Assembly (NCBI GenBank): GCA_947629585.1
Contig: CANREH010000026.1
Location: 1 to 34,481, forward strand
Source: an uncultured Lachnospiraceae bacterium
Lineage (GTDB): Bacteria; Bacillota; Clostridia; Lachnospirales; Lachnospiraceae
DNA length: 34,481 nt
Direction: 5' to 3'
Shown: positions 8,163-16,930 of the stretch, one piece after another
Layout of the letters: every line of letters begins with the position of its first letter
Numbering within the stretch: position 1 is the first letter of the stretch
Notes under the pieces: generated by a model
Seen by the model: only the letters and a program-made list of their open reading frames with translations
Told to the model about the DNA's origin: nothing
Database searches by the model: none
Translations under genes and position numbers: made by a program

Positions 8163-9104
8163 TTACGGTTCCTGTTCTGCGGTGATCTGCATAAACAGGG
8201 ATTCTAAGTTCCCTTCTTCCCGATAGAAGGAGCGGACAGGGACATGGGAGGAAACCAGGGAAGACAGCAGGGCAGCTTCCGCCCGGGAAGCGTCGCCTTC
8301 TTCTTTTAACACAACGGATAAAGTAAGCTCCTGCACGGAAATGCTTTGGACCTCCGGGTTTTCTTTCAGCAGAAGGATGGCATCGTCCAGCCCTTTCGTA
8401 TCCGTGACTTTAATGATGACGGGATTGGATGTCTTAAGCGTGTTCTGGATATCTTCCACACTGCCGCAGGCGACCATAGAGCCATGCTCGATAATGCCGA
8501 TGCTGGAACACATCTCCGCCAGCTCCGGCAAAATGTGGGAGCTGATCAGGATCGTCTTTCCCATGCTGCACAGGTTTCTCAAAATTTCTTTCATTTCAAA
8601 TCTTGCCCTGGGATCGAGGCCGGATGCCGGTTCATCCAGAATCAGGAGCTCCGGGTTGTGCACAAGGCTGCGGGCAAGGCACAGCCTCTGCTTCATGCCG
8701 CGGGATAAGCTGTCTACATAGGTGTCCGCTTTGTCGGAAAGGTTGACAAGGTCTAAGAGATTGTTGCACAGTTCTCTTGCATCCCTTCCCAGGATGCCGT
8801 AGACGCTGGCGTAAAATTCCAGGTATTCATATGCTTTTAAATTGTCGTATACTCCAAAGAAATCCGGCATATAGCCGATTTTTTCTTTTAATTTCCGGCT
8901 GTCCTTTAAGGCGTTAATGCCGTCAATCACGACTTCGCCGCCGTCCGCCCTCATCAGCCCGGAAATAATTTTCATCGTGGTCGTCTTCCCGGCGCCGTTG
9001 GGACCGACAAATCCGAACAGCTCCCCTTTGGCAATTTCCAGATTCAAATGATTGAGCGCCTGGAAGCTGCCGAAATGTTTCTGTAAATCGGTTATTTTTA
9101 ACAT
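8163..9104 (-). CDS. ABC transporter ATP-binding protein
   Basis: 313 residues from the ATG at 9104, which has GAAAGGAG just upstream; the frame is open to 9188, but that would overlap the preceding gene and lacks a site. Walker A GPNGAGKTT is at 34-42, the signature is the variant LSRGMKQR (about 137-144), and Walker B LLILDEPASGLD follows. A roughly 90-residue C-terminal extension is typical of ATPases paired with ABC-2 permeases (CcmA/YhcH type). It sits 11 bp after the 803-residue membrane protein gene and before the permease it should energise. Confidence 0.93.
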   Translation of the reverse strand: MLKITDLQKHFGSFQALNHLNLEIAKGELFGFVGPNGAGKTTTMKIISGLMRADGGEVVIDGINALKDSRKLKEKIGYMPDFFGVYDNLKAYEYLEFYASVYGILGRDARELCNNLLDLVNLSDKADTYVDSLSRGMKQRLCLARSLVHNPELLILDEPASGLDPRARFEMKEILRNLCSMGKTILISSHILPELAEMCSSIGIIEHGSMVACGSVEDIQNTLKTSNPVIIKVTDTKGLDDAILLLKENPEVQSISVQELTLSVVLKEEGDASRAEAALLSSLVSSHVPVRSFYREEGNLESLFMQITAEQEP

Positions 9105-9115
9105 AATGCTCCTTT

Positions 9116-11527
9116 CTATTCCCCGCGGACAAGATATAACATCGGGAAACTGCAGGGTTTGTCTGGCTGCTGCTGATCCGCCTCGCACAGCAGGGTCAGC
9201 GTGCCTTCCTTAGAGAGATACGGGCTTATGTCATCGCAGGAGCCGGAGGTTCCGGAGATAAACAAAGGCTCGTACTGATCTGTGGAGAAGTTATAGGCGG
9301 ACAGCGTTCCCTGGAAAAAATTATTGTAATTGCCGGAATCCGCCGTAAATTCTTCGTTTCCGGTTTCCGGATAGACAAGGCTCTTTACGGTTTCCGGGTG
9401 ATCTATCTGGAAATTAAGCGTGAGCTCTCCGTAAACATAGCGGTCGGACGGATAGTAGAAGTTTTCGTTATCGTCAGTGGAGATAAGGCTTCGGTCTAAC
9501 AGCTCTATGGCGGCGCCGTAAGCAGGCTCGATATTGATATCGAGAAGCTTGAAGCCGCTGGTGGAAAGCCCGGTGTCGTTTAAAAAGCCCGCCTCGGCAT
9601 CTTCCGTAATGGCGACGACATGCCCGCTGTCCGTGTAAAGGGAGGTTTTTGCGGACAGGTAGTATTCATAACAGGAGAAAATCTGCTGCTGTTCGAAAAT
9701 ATCGCGCTTCGGATCTTCAGAAAGTGCGGAAAGGAGATCGTTTCCATTGCTGATACTGGAATAAAGGCTGTTGCCGGAGTTTAAGATCGCAGATTCACAG
9801 TTATCTAAGGAAACGCTGTCCCCGTCCTTCATAGGGCCGAGGATATAGAGCTGCCCGTTGGTAATATAAACAGCCTGCTTTAAGCTGATCCCCAGGTGGT
9901 TTGTAAGCGTCCCGCTGACCGAGAAATCTTTCTGTAAAGTCATGTCGGCGTCAAAGGTTCCTGTGATCCGGGAGCTTTCTTTGGAACGGCAGTAAAAGGC
10001 GGCGGCATTAAAAGCGGCGTAGTCGTTCATGATAAGGGTGGAGCTGTTTCCGTTCTGGTAAATGGCGGTCTTATAATAAGCAGACGAAGTATTGTTATCA
10101 TCAGGATCGGCGTAAGGATAATAATAACCTTCGGGATTCCTGACCTTGATATCAGAGACATTCTCCAATGTGACGCTGTATTTTTTATTGTAAGGGGAGG
10201 TGATATTAAAATAAACCTCCTGTGTTTCTTCTGCGCTGCCGTCCGCCTGATCAAGGGAGGCAAGGCTGAAAAAACGGATATAAGGTTCTGTGATCCGGCT
10301 GGAGCTCCCGACAGCATACATGACGGCCGTGCAGATCAGGCAGGATATGGGCATAAAAACCCAGAGTAAATGCCGTTTGTCTAATTTCTTTAAGATCAGG
10401 TAAAGGATTGGCCCTGTGATGACGGCATAGGCAGCTAACAGAATCAGATAAGTGTTTAAGTGGGGATAGTCTGTCTTTCCGTCATGGAGGGCCTGGGAGA
10501 GGGAATAACTGTAATAATGATCATTTGACAGGCGTTTCTTCGCTGTCTGGCTGAACTGGTCCTGAAAATTTTTAAACAGCCAGGTTCCAACGCTGCTTTT
10601 ATAAGAATTTTTAAGGCCCAGATCAAAAGACGCTGCGAGGATAACTCCGTTTTCATAAGGCATTTTCAGCAGTAAATCACAGCCGTCCTCATTTGAGAGG
10701 ATCGGGGTGAAGCCGGAAAAACGTAAAGAAACCAGATCGGTTTTCATAGGGCTGGCATTGTTTCCTGCGCTTGCAGCGGGAAGGACAGAATGTCTGGCCT
10801 CTCCGATGGTCCCGTTAAAGACACTTTTTTCAAATGCCGACAGGGTCCTTGCCGCATTTGCGCCTGTTCCGAAGATCAGCGTCCCGCCCTTTCCTGCCCA
10901 GGAAAGGATGGCTTCCCTCTGTTCCCCGCTTAGCTGCTCCGTATTGTAATTATTGATAATCAGCATATCCAGAGAATCCAGCCCGTCTGTTGTGGACGGA
11001 AGGGAGTCCGCATCAAAGGAAAACAGTTTGGCGAGATCGAGGGAGCGGATATAATCGAGAGAAGACTCCTGATCGGTAAGGATTCCCGCAAAAACAGTAT
11101 CCTCTGCTGTGGTCAGGGAAAGCCGGAAGGACTTCTGGAGGAGGATTTCTTCCTCGTCATTTTTCAGGATGAAAATCGGGCGGTTGCCGGAGGAGGCAGG
11201 GGCTGTGAATTCAATTTGCTTCGTCTCGCCGGAGGCAATCACGCATGGCACTTCGTATAAAACAGGCTGATTATCTTCATAAGGAAGATAGATCACGCCA
11301 AGCGCTCCGCTGAAATCCCCGCCGTTGTTGGTGATATTGGCTGTGACAGGGAATTTTCGGTCTATTTTGCAGGAGTGTTCAAAGCCGTAATCAAACGAAA
11401 CCGAGATATCCCCGCCGGAAACGGTAACTTCTTCCGCCGAAATGCCGCATGGGAAGAAAAAAACAGCGAGGAAAAGGCCAAAGAAAACCAAAAGCCTGTT
11501 TTTGTGAAAGAATAATCGAAATCTCAT
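9116..11527 (-). CDS. Large secreted/membrane protein of the ABC-2/MoxR cluster, unknown function
   Basis: 803 residues from the ATG at 11527 (AAAGGACAGG site). The frame is open to 11644 but the longer form would run into the kinase gene and hide the signal peptide. Residues 1-31 form a signal peptide (basic, hydrophobic core, then GISA). A beta-rich domain follows. Residues about 146-231 resemble a GATase1-like Rossmann domain of the kind in GldG-type transporter auxiliaries (LDMLIINNYN, then GKGGTLIFGTG). Two membrane segments lie at 359-379 and 387-407, with a 400-residue extracytoplasmic tail. I do not recognise a named family. Its position directly before the ABC ATPase and permease suggests it is the extracytoplasmic partner of that transporter. 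Confidence 0.82.
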   Translation of the reverse strand: MRFRLFFHKNRLLVFFGLFLAVFFFPCGISAEEVTVSGGDISVSFDYGFEHSCKIDRKFPVTANITNNGGDFSGALGVIYLPYEDNQPVLYEVPCVIASGETKQIEFTAPASSGNRPIFILKNDEEEILLQKSFRLSLTTAEDTVFAGILTDQESSLDYIRSLDLAKLFSFDADSLPSTTDGLDSLDMLIINNYNTEQLSGEQREAILSWAGKGGTLIFGTGANAARTLSAFEKSVFNGTIGEARHSVLPAASAGNNASPMKTDLVSLRFSGFTPILSNEDGCDLLLKMPYENGVILAASFDLGLKNSYKSSVGTWLFKNFQDQFSQTAKKRLSNDHYYSYSLSQALHDGKTDYPHLNTYLILLAAYAVITGPILYLILKKLDKRHLLWVFMPISCLICTAVMYAVGSSSRITEPYIRFFSLASLDQADGSAEETQEVYFNITSPYNKKYSVTLENVSDIKVRNPEGYYYPYADPDDNNTSSAYYKTAIYQNGNSSTLIMNDYAAFNAAAFYCRSKESSRITGTFDADMTLQKDFSVSGTLTNHLGISLKQAVYITNGQLYILGPMKDGDSVSLDNCESAILNSGNSLYSSISNGNDLLSALSEDPKRDIFEQQQIFSCYEYYLSAKTSLYTDSGHVVAITEDAEAGFLNDTGLSTSGFKLLDINIEPAYGAAIELLDRSLISTDDNENFYYPSDRYVYGELTLNFQIDHPETVKSLVYPETGNEEFTADSGNYNNFFQGTLSAYNFSTDQYEPLFISGTSGSCDDISPYLSKEGTLTLLCEADQQQPDKPCSFPMLYLVRGE

Positions 11528-11552
11528 GATAACCTGTCCTTTCTTGAAAAAT

Positions 11553-12845
11553 TTATAGTTCTGCCTGGAGCGGCAGCGTGACAATAAAGCTGGTTCCTTC
11601 CTGGCTGCTTTTAGCGACGATCGTCCCGTTGTGCAGCAGGACAATTTTCTGCGCGATGGAAAGCCCGAGCCCGCTGCCGCCGGTATCCAGGGAACGGGAG
11701 CCTTCTACGCGGTAAAAGCGTTCAAAGATATGCTCTAAGGATTCCTCCGGGATCACCATCCCGTAATTGGTAATCTTTATGACGGCAAAGCCTGACAGGA
11801 CATCGACAGAGAGGAAAAGCTGTTTCCCGTCTTTTCCGTATTTGATTGCATTGCTTAAAAGGTTGGAGAAGACGCGCGCCAGCATGGAATTATCTCCGTT
11901 TACTATCAGGGTGTCCATAGGATGGGAAAACCTGCAGGTAAGATGATTGTCTATCAGGGCGGGATAAAATTCTTCTAACATCTGTTCCATAAATAAAATC
12001 AGATCAAAGGGCTGCGGCTTGATGGACAGTTCTCCGAAAGAAACTTTTGTATAGGTAAATAAATCTTCGGTCAGCGTCATTAAACGGCGGGATTTTTCAT
12101 AGGCAATCCGCAGGTATTCCCGGCGTTCGGAGGCGGAAAGCTCGCGCTCCGTATGACATAAAAGCTCCAGATATCCTAAAATGGACGTTAGCGGCGTCCG
12201 GATATCATGGGCGACGCTGGTAATCAGTTGGTTCTTTTCCAGCTCCGTCTGCTGCTTTTTTGCAATATTTTCCTGGATCTGGCGTGACATTTCATTGATA
12301 CAGCCTGCAATCAGCCCAAATTCATCTTTTTTGCGGACAGGAATCCGGTATTCAAAATCCCCGTCGGAAATCTTATTGATACCGGAGGTGATTTCCGCAA
12401 GACAGCCGGAAAACCGCCGCGTGATGATAAGGAAGTAAGTAATAAACAGGGCAATGGAGCAGAATGCCATCACGAAAAATAAAAGGAACAGTTTTTTAAG
12501 CTGCTGCTTTTCCGCCAGACTTCTGGCAGAAGGAAAATGCTTTTCCAGCGGATCTTGATCCAGATAATTTTCCATCATTTCGGAATAATGGGAAGAGCCG
12601 TAGGATGGGATCTTGTTTTTATTTTCTGCTGTCTTTTTTGAGGCATAAAACATAAGAAAGGTAAGGGATAACAGCGCCAATATGGTCAGGGCGGTTAAAA
12701 ACAGGCTTAACAGCGCCGATTTGATTAGCTGGAACTGGAAACTGTAAACAAAGCGGATATTTCCTTCTTTATTAAAAATGTCCGGCTGTCCTTCCGGAGA
12801 GTGTTCCTGCGTCAGTATTGTTTCGATGGATTTTTTAGGCGTCAA
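11553..12845 (-). CDS. Sensor histidine kinase (HAMP, HisKA, HATPase)
   Basis: 430 residues starting at a TTG (12845) inside the end of the response regulator gene, an 11-base overlap; no in-frame ATG occurs before the first membrane segment. Two membrane segments (about 42-68, 118-142) frame a short extracellular loop. A HAMP linker (143-195) follows, then HisKA with the phospho-acceptor His213 in SVAHDIRTPLTS, the N-box around 326-337 and G2-box GGSGLGLSIA near 389-398. The G1 Asp is replaced by Asn (NYGMVIP), as in VanS-like kinases. It is expected to phosphorylate the partner regulator and control the cluster in response to an envelope signal. The gene ends 25 bp before the 803-residue protein gene. 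Confidence 0.92.
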   Translation of the reverse strand: MTPKKSIETILTQEHSPEGQPDIFNKEGNIRFVYSFQFQLIKSALLSLFLTALTILALLSLTFLMFYASKKTAENKNKIPSYGSSHYSEMMENYLDQDPLEKHFPSARSLAEKQQLKKLFLLFFVMAFCSIALFITYFLIITRRFSGCLAEITSGINKISDGDFEYRIPVRKKDEFGLIAGCINEMSRQIQENIAKKQQTELEKNQLITSVAHDIRTPLTSILGYLELLCHTERELSASERREYLRIAYEKSRRLMTLTEDLFTYTKVSFGELSIKPQPFDLILFMEQMLEEFYPALIDNHLTCRFSHPMDTLIVNGDNSMLARVFSNLLSNAIKYGKDGKQLFLSVDVLSGFAVIKITNYGMVIPEESLEHIFERFYRVEGSRSLDTGGSGLGLSIAQKIVLLHNGTIVAKSSQEGTSFIVTLPLQAEL

Positions 12846-13545
12846 TTTTATATCCCACTCCCCATACGGTTTTTAAGATCTGGGCATTCCTGGAATCGAG
12901 CTCTATCTTTTCCCGGATGCGCCGGATATGTACCATTACGGTATTGTTGGCTTCATAATATTTGTCTGCCCAGACAGCTTCAAAAATCTCGTCCGTGCTG
13001 AAAATTTCCCCGGCATGGGAGGCAAGGAAGGACAAGATCTTAAATTCTGTTGGCGTTAAGGAGACTTCGTGGCCGTAGGAAGTGACCTCGTGGGTGTTAA
13101 GGTTGATGGTAAGCTGCCCGGTTTGTAAAAGCTGAGGAGCTTCGGCATCCGCTGCGGATCGGGCGTTTAATACCATAAAGCGGCGGAGCTGCGATTTGAC
13201 CCTTGCCTTTAATTCCATCGGGCCAAAGGGCTTTACCACATAGTCGTCCGCCCCGGCTGAAAGGCCCTCCACCTTATCTTCTTCATCTCCCTTTGCGCTC
13301 AGCATAATAATAGGAATGTTGCTTGTTTTGCGGATATGGCGGCAGACCTCAAAGCCGTCCATGCCCGGCATCATGATGTCAAGGATGGCGAGGTGGATCT
13401 CCTGTTCCTTTAAAAGCGCCAGGGCGTCTTTTCCATTCAGGCAGGTTAAGACCTGATAGCCGTCCTCCTTTAAATAGATGGCGGCAAGCTCGGCAATTTC
13501 TTTATCATCATCAACAACCAGAAGGGTAATCTGGGAAGCTTCCAT
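12835..13545 (-). CDS. OmpR-family response regulator
   Basis: 236 residues from the ATG at 13545, preceded by AAAAGGAG; the frame is open to 13593 but that start lacks a ribosome site. Receiver domain residues 6-120 have the acidic pair Asp12-Asp13, phospho-acceptor Asp56 (LAILDIMMPGMDGFE) and a conserved Lys in VVKPF. A C-terminal winged helix contains LTPTEFKILSFLASHAG and VHIRRIREKIE, typical of OmpR/PhoB DNA binding. First gene of the nine-gene minus-strand cluster and translationally coupled to the kinase, so it likely regulates its own operon. Confidence 0.94.
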   Translation of the reverse strand: MEASQITLLVVDDDKEIAELAAIYLKEDGYQVLTCLNGKDALALLKEQEIHLAILDIMMPGMDGFEVCRHIRKTSNIPIIMLSAKGDEEDKVEGLSAGADDYVVKPFGPMELKARVKSQLRRFMVLNARSAADAEAPQLLQTGQLTINLNTHEVTSYGHEVSLTPTEFKILSFLASHAGEIFSTDEIFEAVWADKYYEANNTVMVHIRRIREKIELDSRNAQILKTVWGVGYKIDA

Positions 13546-13826
13546 ATAACAGGCTCTCCTTTTAGTTAATATTTCCTGCAACAGCTCAGTCAAATCGGGC
13601 TGATGGCTGCTGTTACAATTTCATTATAGCTATTGTATCACATGGTTCACCGAAAAGTCCTTACAAAAATCTTAAGAATTGAGGAGGAATTGGAAAGAAA
13701 TGTAACAAATCTGTGGCAATGCGGATGGGAAACTTATCAGGATGTCAAACCCTGCCGATATAAGAAACAGATAATAAGGTGGAAATGGAGAAGAATGAAG
13801 TAATTTTTATATGGAGGTGTATTTTT
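13546..13826. other. Divergent intergenic region
   Basis: This 281-bp gap separates the minus-strand regulator operon from the plus-strand secreted protein gene and must hold promoters for both. On the minus strand TATAAT (complement of 13623-13628) and TACAAT (complement of 13632-13637) are candidate -10 boxes, but I find no good -35 partner. An AGGAGG-like string near 13681 is not followed by a start codon at usable distance. Nothing coding is evident. Confidence 0.4.
13579..13617. repeat. Short relic related to the MITE-like element
   Basis: Read on the minus strand it begins GTAACAGCAGCCATCAGCCC, continues GATTTGACTG and ends AGCTGTTGC. This matches the first ~35 bases of the element at 4634 with a 2-base gap and few changes, and its own ends are imperfect inverted repeats of each other. 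It lies in the untranslated leader of the response regulator gene and could fold into a hairpin in that mRNA. Confidence 0.55.
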
Positions 13827-15155
13827 ATGGGCTTTTGGCAAAAATATAAAAATGGATTTCTAAAAGGGGCTGCTGTGACAGGCTTTATCATAGCCCTTGC
13901 AGGGGTCGGCGTTACGGCATACCATCGCTTTCCTGCGGAGGCGGAAGGAGCACAGCAGCAGGGAGCTGCACAGAGTGATGAAAATTATAAGCAGGTTACG
14001 GTTTCTTCCAGTTCGATTAAGGCTTACATTGACTGGGATCAGCAGGATTTAAAGCTGGTTTCTTCTAAAAAGGACAATTATTTTTATATTTCTGATAGTA
14101 AGATGAAGACATGGGAGGAGGTTGACGCTAAGGAAGGCATTGCCTATATTGATTTGTCCTGGATTACCAAGCAGTATGATCTGAATATCCGTGGAGATGA
14201 AAGCATGAATGAAACTGCCACGCTCAGTTTTAAAGCGCCGAGGACCGTGAAAGCAAAGTATGCTCTGGCGGATGGGGAACCGAAAATTACTGTGACCGTG
14301 ACGGAAACCATAGATAAGAAGAAAACGACATCGGAAATTGTCCTGACAAGCAGCACTGCTAATTCTGCAAGCGCAGCTTCCATTCAGTGGAGAAAGGGGA
14401 CAGTTGGAAGCTGGCAGTCGGTTGATACGCTGGATATACAGAAATTTATGACGAAAGGGGCTACCATTAATTTACGGTTGAAAGGAGAATCCAGTTCTGA
14501 TATGTCGGGCTGTCAGCTTCCAAGCAAGGTGGCTTCGGTAAAGATTACCAAGAAAGCCAAAGCGCCTTCTACTAAAATCGATCCGGCGAAGCTGGTTCTC
14601 GGGGTCAAGAAGGGGCAGGAATATATGGTAATTACCAATACGACAAGGACAGGGATTACTTCCATTACTGACAAATCCCAGGCAAGCCCTGCGTTAAAGG
14701 ATATCCCTTCGATTGAAGGGGACGGCTACGAAAAGCCTTTGGAAGCATTTTCCGTTAAAATCCGCACTGCTGCTACGCAGAAAAAAGCAGCGTCGGCATG
14801 GAACGTAATTTCTTATCCGGCACAGAGGACAGTAGCAGGAAATGAATTTACAGCAAAATTAACGGACGATGGAAAAGTGACATTGACCAATAATACCGCT
14901 AATAATATTGAATATTTTGTTGCAGAAACGAATTTAATAAATTCTGTAAAGACAGCAAATATTACTCAGAAAACAAAGTGGACGACAGTGAAGGCAATGA
15001 AGTCAAAGTCTATCAGCGCAACGACAAAGACGGTGATTGTTTCAAGCGGCACGGCAATCTTCTTCCGCTATGCGCAGGAAAAGGATAATGCCAAGACGCC
15101 GGAGAATGAGGCAGCGCTTCCTTCGGCTGTTGGCATCGTACATCCGACAAAATAA
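13827..15155 (+). CDS. Secreted protein of unknown function
   Basis: 442 residues from the ATG at 13827, which has GGAGGTG about 8 bases upstream; an earlier in-frame ATG at 13779 lacks a site. The N-terminus is a signal peptide or anchor (basic MGFWQKYKNGFLKG, hydrophobic core to about 32, then small residues). The rest is rich in Lys, Ser, Thr and Ala with alternating beta-type patterns and a single Cys in the mature part. No LPXTG motif, lipobox, catalytic motif or clear tandem repeat is visible. I do not recognise the family. It is divergent from the two-component/MoxR cluster and could be a target of that regulator, which is inference only. No convincing terminator separates it from the trp promoter 15 bp downstream. 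Confidence 0.75.
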   Translation: MGFWQKYKNGFLKGAAVTGFIIALAGVGVTAYHRFPAEAEGAQQQGAAQSDENYKQVTVSSSSIKAYIDWDQQDLKLVSSKKDNYFYISDSKMKTWEEVDAKEGIAYIDLSWITKQYDLNIRGDESMNETATLSFKAPRTVKAKYALADGEPKITVTVTETIDKKKTTSEIVLTSSTANSASAASIQWRKGTVGSWQSVDTLDIQKFMTKGATINLRLKGESSSDMSGCQLPSKVASVKITKKAKAPSTKIDPAKLVLGVKKGQEYMVITNTTRTGITSITDKSQASPALKDIPSIEGDGYEKPLEAFSVKIRTAATQKKAASAWNVISYPAQRTVAGNEFTAKLTDDGKVTLTNNTANNIEYFVAETNLINSVKTANITQKTKWTTVKAMKSKSISATTKTVIVSSGTAIFFRYAQEKDNAKTPENEAALPSAVGIVHPTK

Positions 15156-15170
15156 GCGGCAAAAACTTTC

Positions 15171-15199
15171 TTGACAAAGGAAGGCTGCTGTGTTACAAT
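15171..15199 (+). promoter_or_regulatory. Sigma-A promoter of the trp operon
   Basis: TTGACA (15171-15176) and TACAAT (15194-15199) are separated by exactly 17 bases; transcription should begin near 15206, just before the T-box leader. Confidence 0.85.
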
Positions 15200-15234
15200 C
15201 ATCACATAATTTAACAGTTAAAGTCTAAGAACAA

Positions 15235-15470
15235 AAAGAGTACCTTTTTATGGAATGGCACAGAGAGCCGCGGCTGCTGGGATGCGGTGCAGGACAGGAG
15301 AGGGAATGGTTTTGGGAGATGCAGGGCGAACTTATGAGTAGCCTGAGCCGTAGTCCTACGTTACAGGGAAAGAATATCGAATCAGGGTATGGTTCCGTAT
15401 TTGTAAAAAAGCTTGAATTGGTGGCAGGTTATTTTCCGATTGGGAAATAGCCTGCTTTTCTGATTTATGC
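15235..15470 (+). promoter_or_regulatory. Tryptophan T-box riboswitch leader
   Basis: The leader has the T-box layout. The GA-rich stem I base AGAGAGCCGCGG begins at 15262. The specifier region at 15301-15320 contains two UGG (Trp) triplets (15307-15309, 15313-15315). The conserved GAGTAGCCTGAGCCG (from about 15336) and CCTACGTTACAGGG (ending near 15368) follow. The T-box bulge is AGGGTATGGTTCCGT (15384-15398), with UGGU to pair with the tRNA acceptor end, and a terminator hairpin comes next. Uncharged tRNA-Trp should stabilise the antiterminator and allow trpE transcription. The T-box bulge departs from the AGGGTGGNACCGCG consensus. Confidence 0.87.
15424..15460 (+). terminator. T-box regulated intrinsic terminator
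   Basis: GCAGGTTATTTTCC (15424-15437) pairs with GGAAATAGCCTGC (15443-15455) with one bulged T and one wobble pair, followed by TTTTC. It lies between the T-box sequence and trpE and is the alternative to the antiterminator. Confidence 0.8.
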
Positions 15471-15520
15471 AATATTTCCCTGCGGCGCCAGGGATTTTTC
15501 TTTGAAAAGGAGTGAAAGAA

Positions 15521-16930
15521 GTGAGAGATTTATGTGCTTACAAAAAAACTGTCAGTATTGTAAACGAGACTTCCACCGGACTGTATGAAAATTTTGTCGG
15601 CAGCAGGAAGGGCTTCCTTCTGGAAAGCTTTGACAAGAATAACGGGCGGTATACGATTTTCGGCAGGGAGCCGGAGGAAATCATTACCTCCAAAGGAAAC
15701 AGCCTTGTCATTATAAAGGCAGACGGGACGGAGGAGATCCGGGAGGGAAATCCGGTGGAGCGGTTAAAGGAGTATTACAGCGAGTTCCATGTGACAAAGG
15801 AGGAAGGCGAGCTTGCTTTTATCGGCGGACTGGTCGGGAGCCTGGGCTATGATTTTGTCCGTTATACGGAGGAGCTGCCGGATCAGAATGAAGACGAGAT
15901 CGGGATCGAGACGATTCAGTTTATGATGGCGAAAGAATTTATCGTCATTGACCATGTGGCGGAGACACTGACCGGGGTGATTCTGGAAGAAAATAATGAA
16001 GAAGGGAAACAGCGGGGAAAGAAAGCCTGTGCCGGGCTGGTTGAGGAGGTTCTTTCCTGTTATCATCCGGCAAAGGAAGTATCGGGCGTGCATGACGGAA
16101 GGATTGTGAAAAAGTCGGATACCTTAGAGGAATATGGGAAAAAGGTGGAGAAGATCCGCCATTATATCAAGGAAGGCGATATTTTCCAGACCGTGCTTTC
16201 CCAGCGCTGGACGGTTCAGACAAAGAGAGACGGGTTTGATCTGTATAAGGAGCTGCGCGTCTTAAACCCGTCGCCGTATCTGTATTATTTTAATTTCGGT
16301 GATTTTGAGATTATCGGAAGCTCCCCGGAAATGATTGTAAAGCAGGAGGGCACAAGGGTATATACCTGCCCGATTGCCGGGACCAGGCCGCGCGGGAAAT
16401 CAGAAGAAGAAGACGAACGGTTAAAGGCGGAGCTTCTGGCGGATGAGAAGGAGCGCGCGGAACACGTCATGCTGGTGGATCTGGCAAGAAATGATATGGG
16501 ACGCATTTCCGAATTCGGGACTGTGAAGCTGACGCAGTTTATGGAAGTGCAGAAGTATTCCCAGGTGATGCACATTGTTTCTTTAGTGGAAGGGCGGAAA
16601 AAAGGGGAATACCACCCGTTAGATCTGGTTTCCTCGTTCCTTCCGGCAGGGACGTTAAGCGGCGCGCCGAAGATCCGCGCGATGGAAATTATTGACGAGC
16701 TGGAGGAGGTAAGGCGCGGGCTTTACGGAGGCGCGACCGGATATGTGGCGTTTAATGGAAATATGGATTTCTGCATTACCATCCGGACGATGATAAAAAA
16801 AGGAGAAAACGTCTATCTCCAGGCGGGCGCGGGCATTGTGCTGGATTCTGTCCCGGAAAACGAATATAAGGAATGCTGCAATAAAGTCAGGGCGCTTGCA
16901 AAGACATTAGCAGAGGAGGAACAGTTATGA
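15521..16930 (+). CDS. trpE: Anthranilate synthase component I
   Basis: 469 residues from the GTG at 15521, placed 8 bases after AAAAGGAG; a GTG at 15512 overlaps that site. The enzyme makes anthranilate from chorismate with ammonia supplied by TrpG. The N-terminal LLES motif (33-36) is the tryptophan-binding feedback site. The C-terminal chorismate-binding domain shows GSSPEM, AGTRPRG, HVMLVDLARND, GTLSGAPKIRAME and RRGLYGGATGY in the expected order. Length is typical of the short bacterial form. Its TGA overlaps the trpG ATG (ATGA), giving translational coupling. Expression is under the upstream promoter and T-box. Confidence 0.97.
   Translation: MRDLCAYKKTVSIVNETSTGLYENFVGSRKGFLLESFDKNNGRYTIFGREPEEIITSKGNSLVIIKADGTEEIREGNPVERLKEYYSEFHVTKEEGELAFIGGLVGSLGYDFVRYTEELPDQNEDEIGIETIQFMMAKEFIVIDHVAETLTGVILEENNEEGKQRGKKACAGLVEEVLSCYHPAKEVSGVHDGRIVKKSDTLEEYGKKVEKIRHYIKEGDIFQTVLSQRWTVQTKRDGFDLYKELRVLNPSPYLYYFNFGDFEIIGSSPEMIVKQEGTRVYTCPIAGTRPRGKSEEEDERLKAELLADEKERAEHVMLVDLARNDMGRISEFGTVKLTQFMEVQKYSQVMHIVSLVEGRKKGEYHPLDLVSSFLPAGTLSGAPKIRAMEIIDELEEVRRGLYGGATGYVAFNGNMDFCITIRTMIKKGENVYLQAGAGIVLDSVPENEYKECCNKVRALAKTLAEEEQL

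Noticed and set aside
15250-15450. 66-codon frame in the trp leader with Trp codons (EWFWEM), like an attenuator leader peptide
   Set aside because: No ribosome site precedes its ATG, and the same bases form conserved T-box elements, which explain the UGG triplets.
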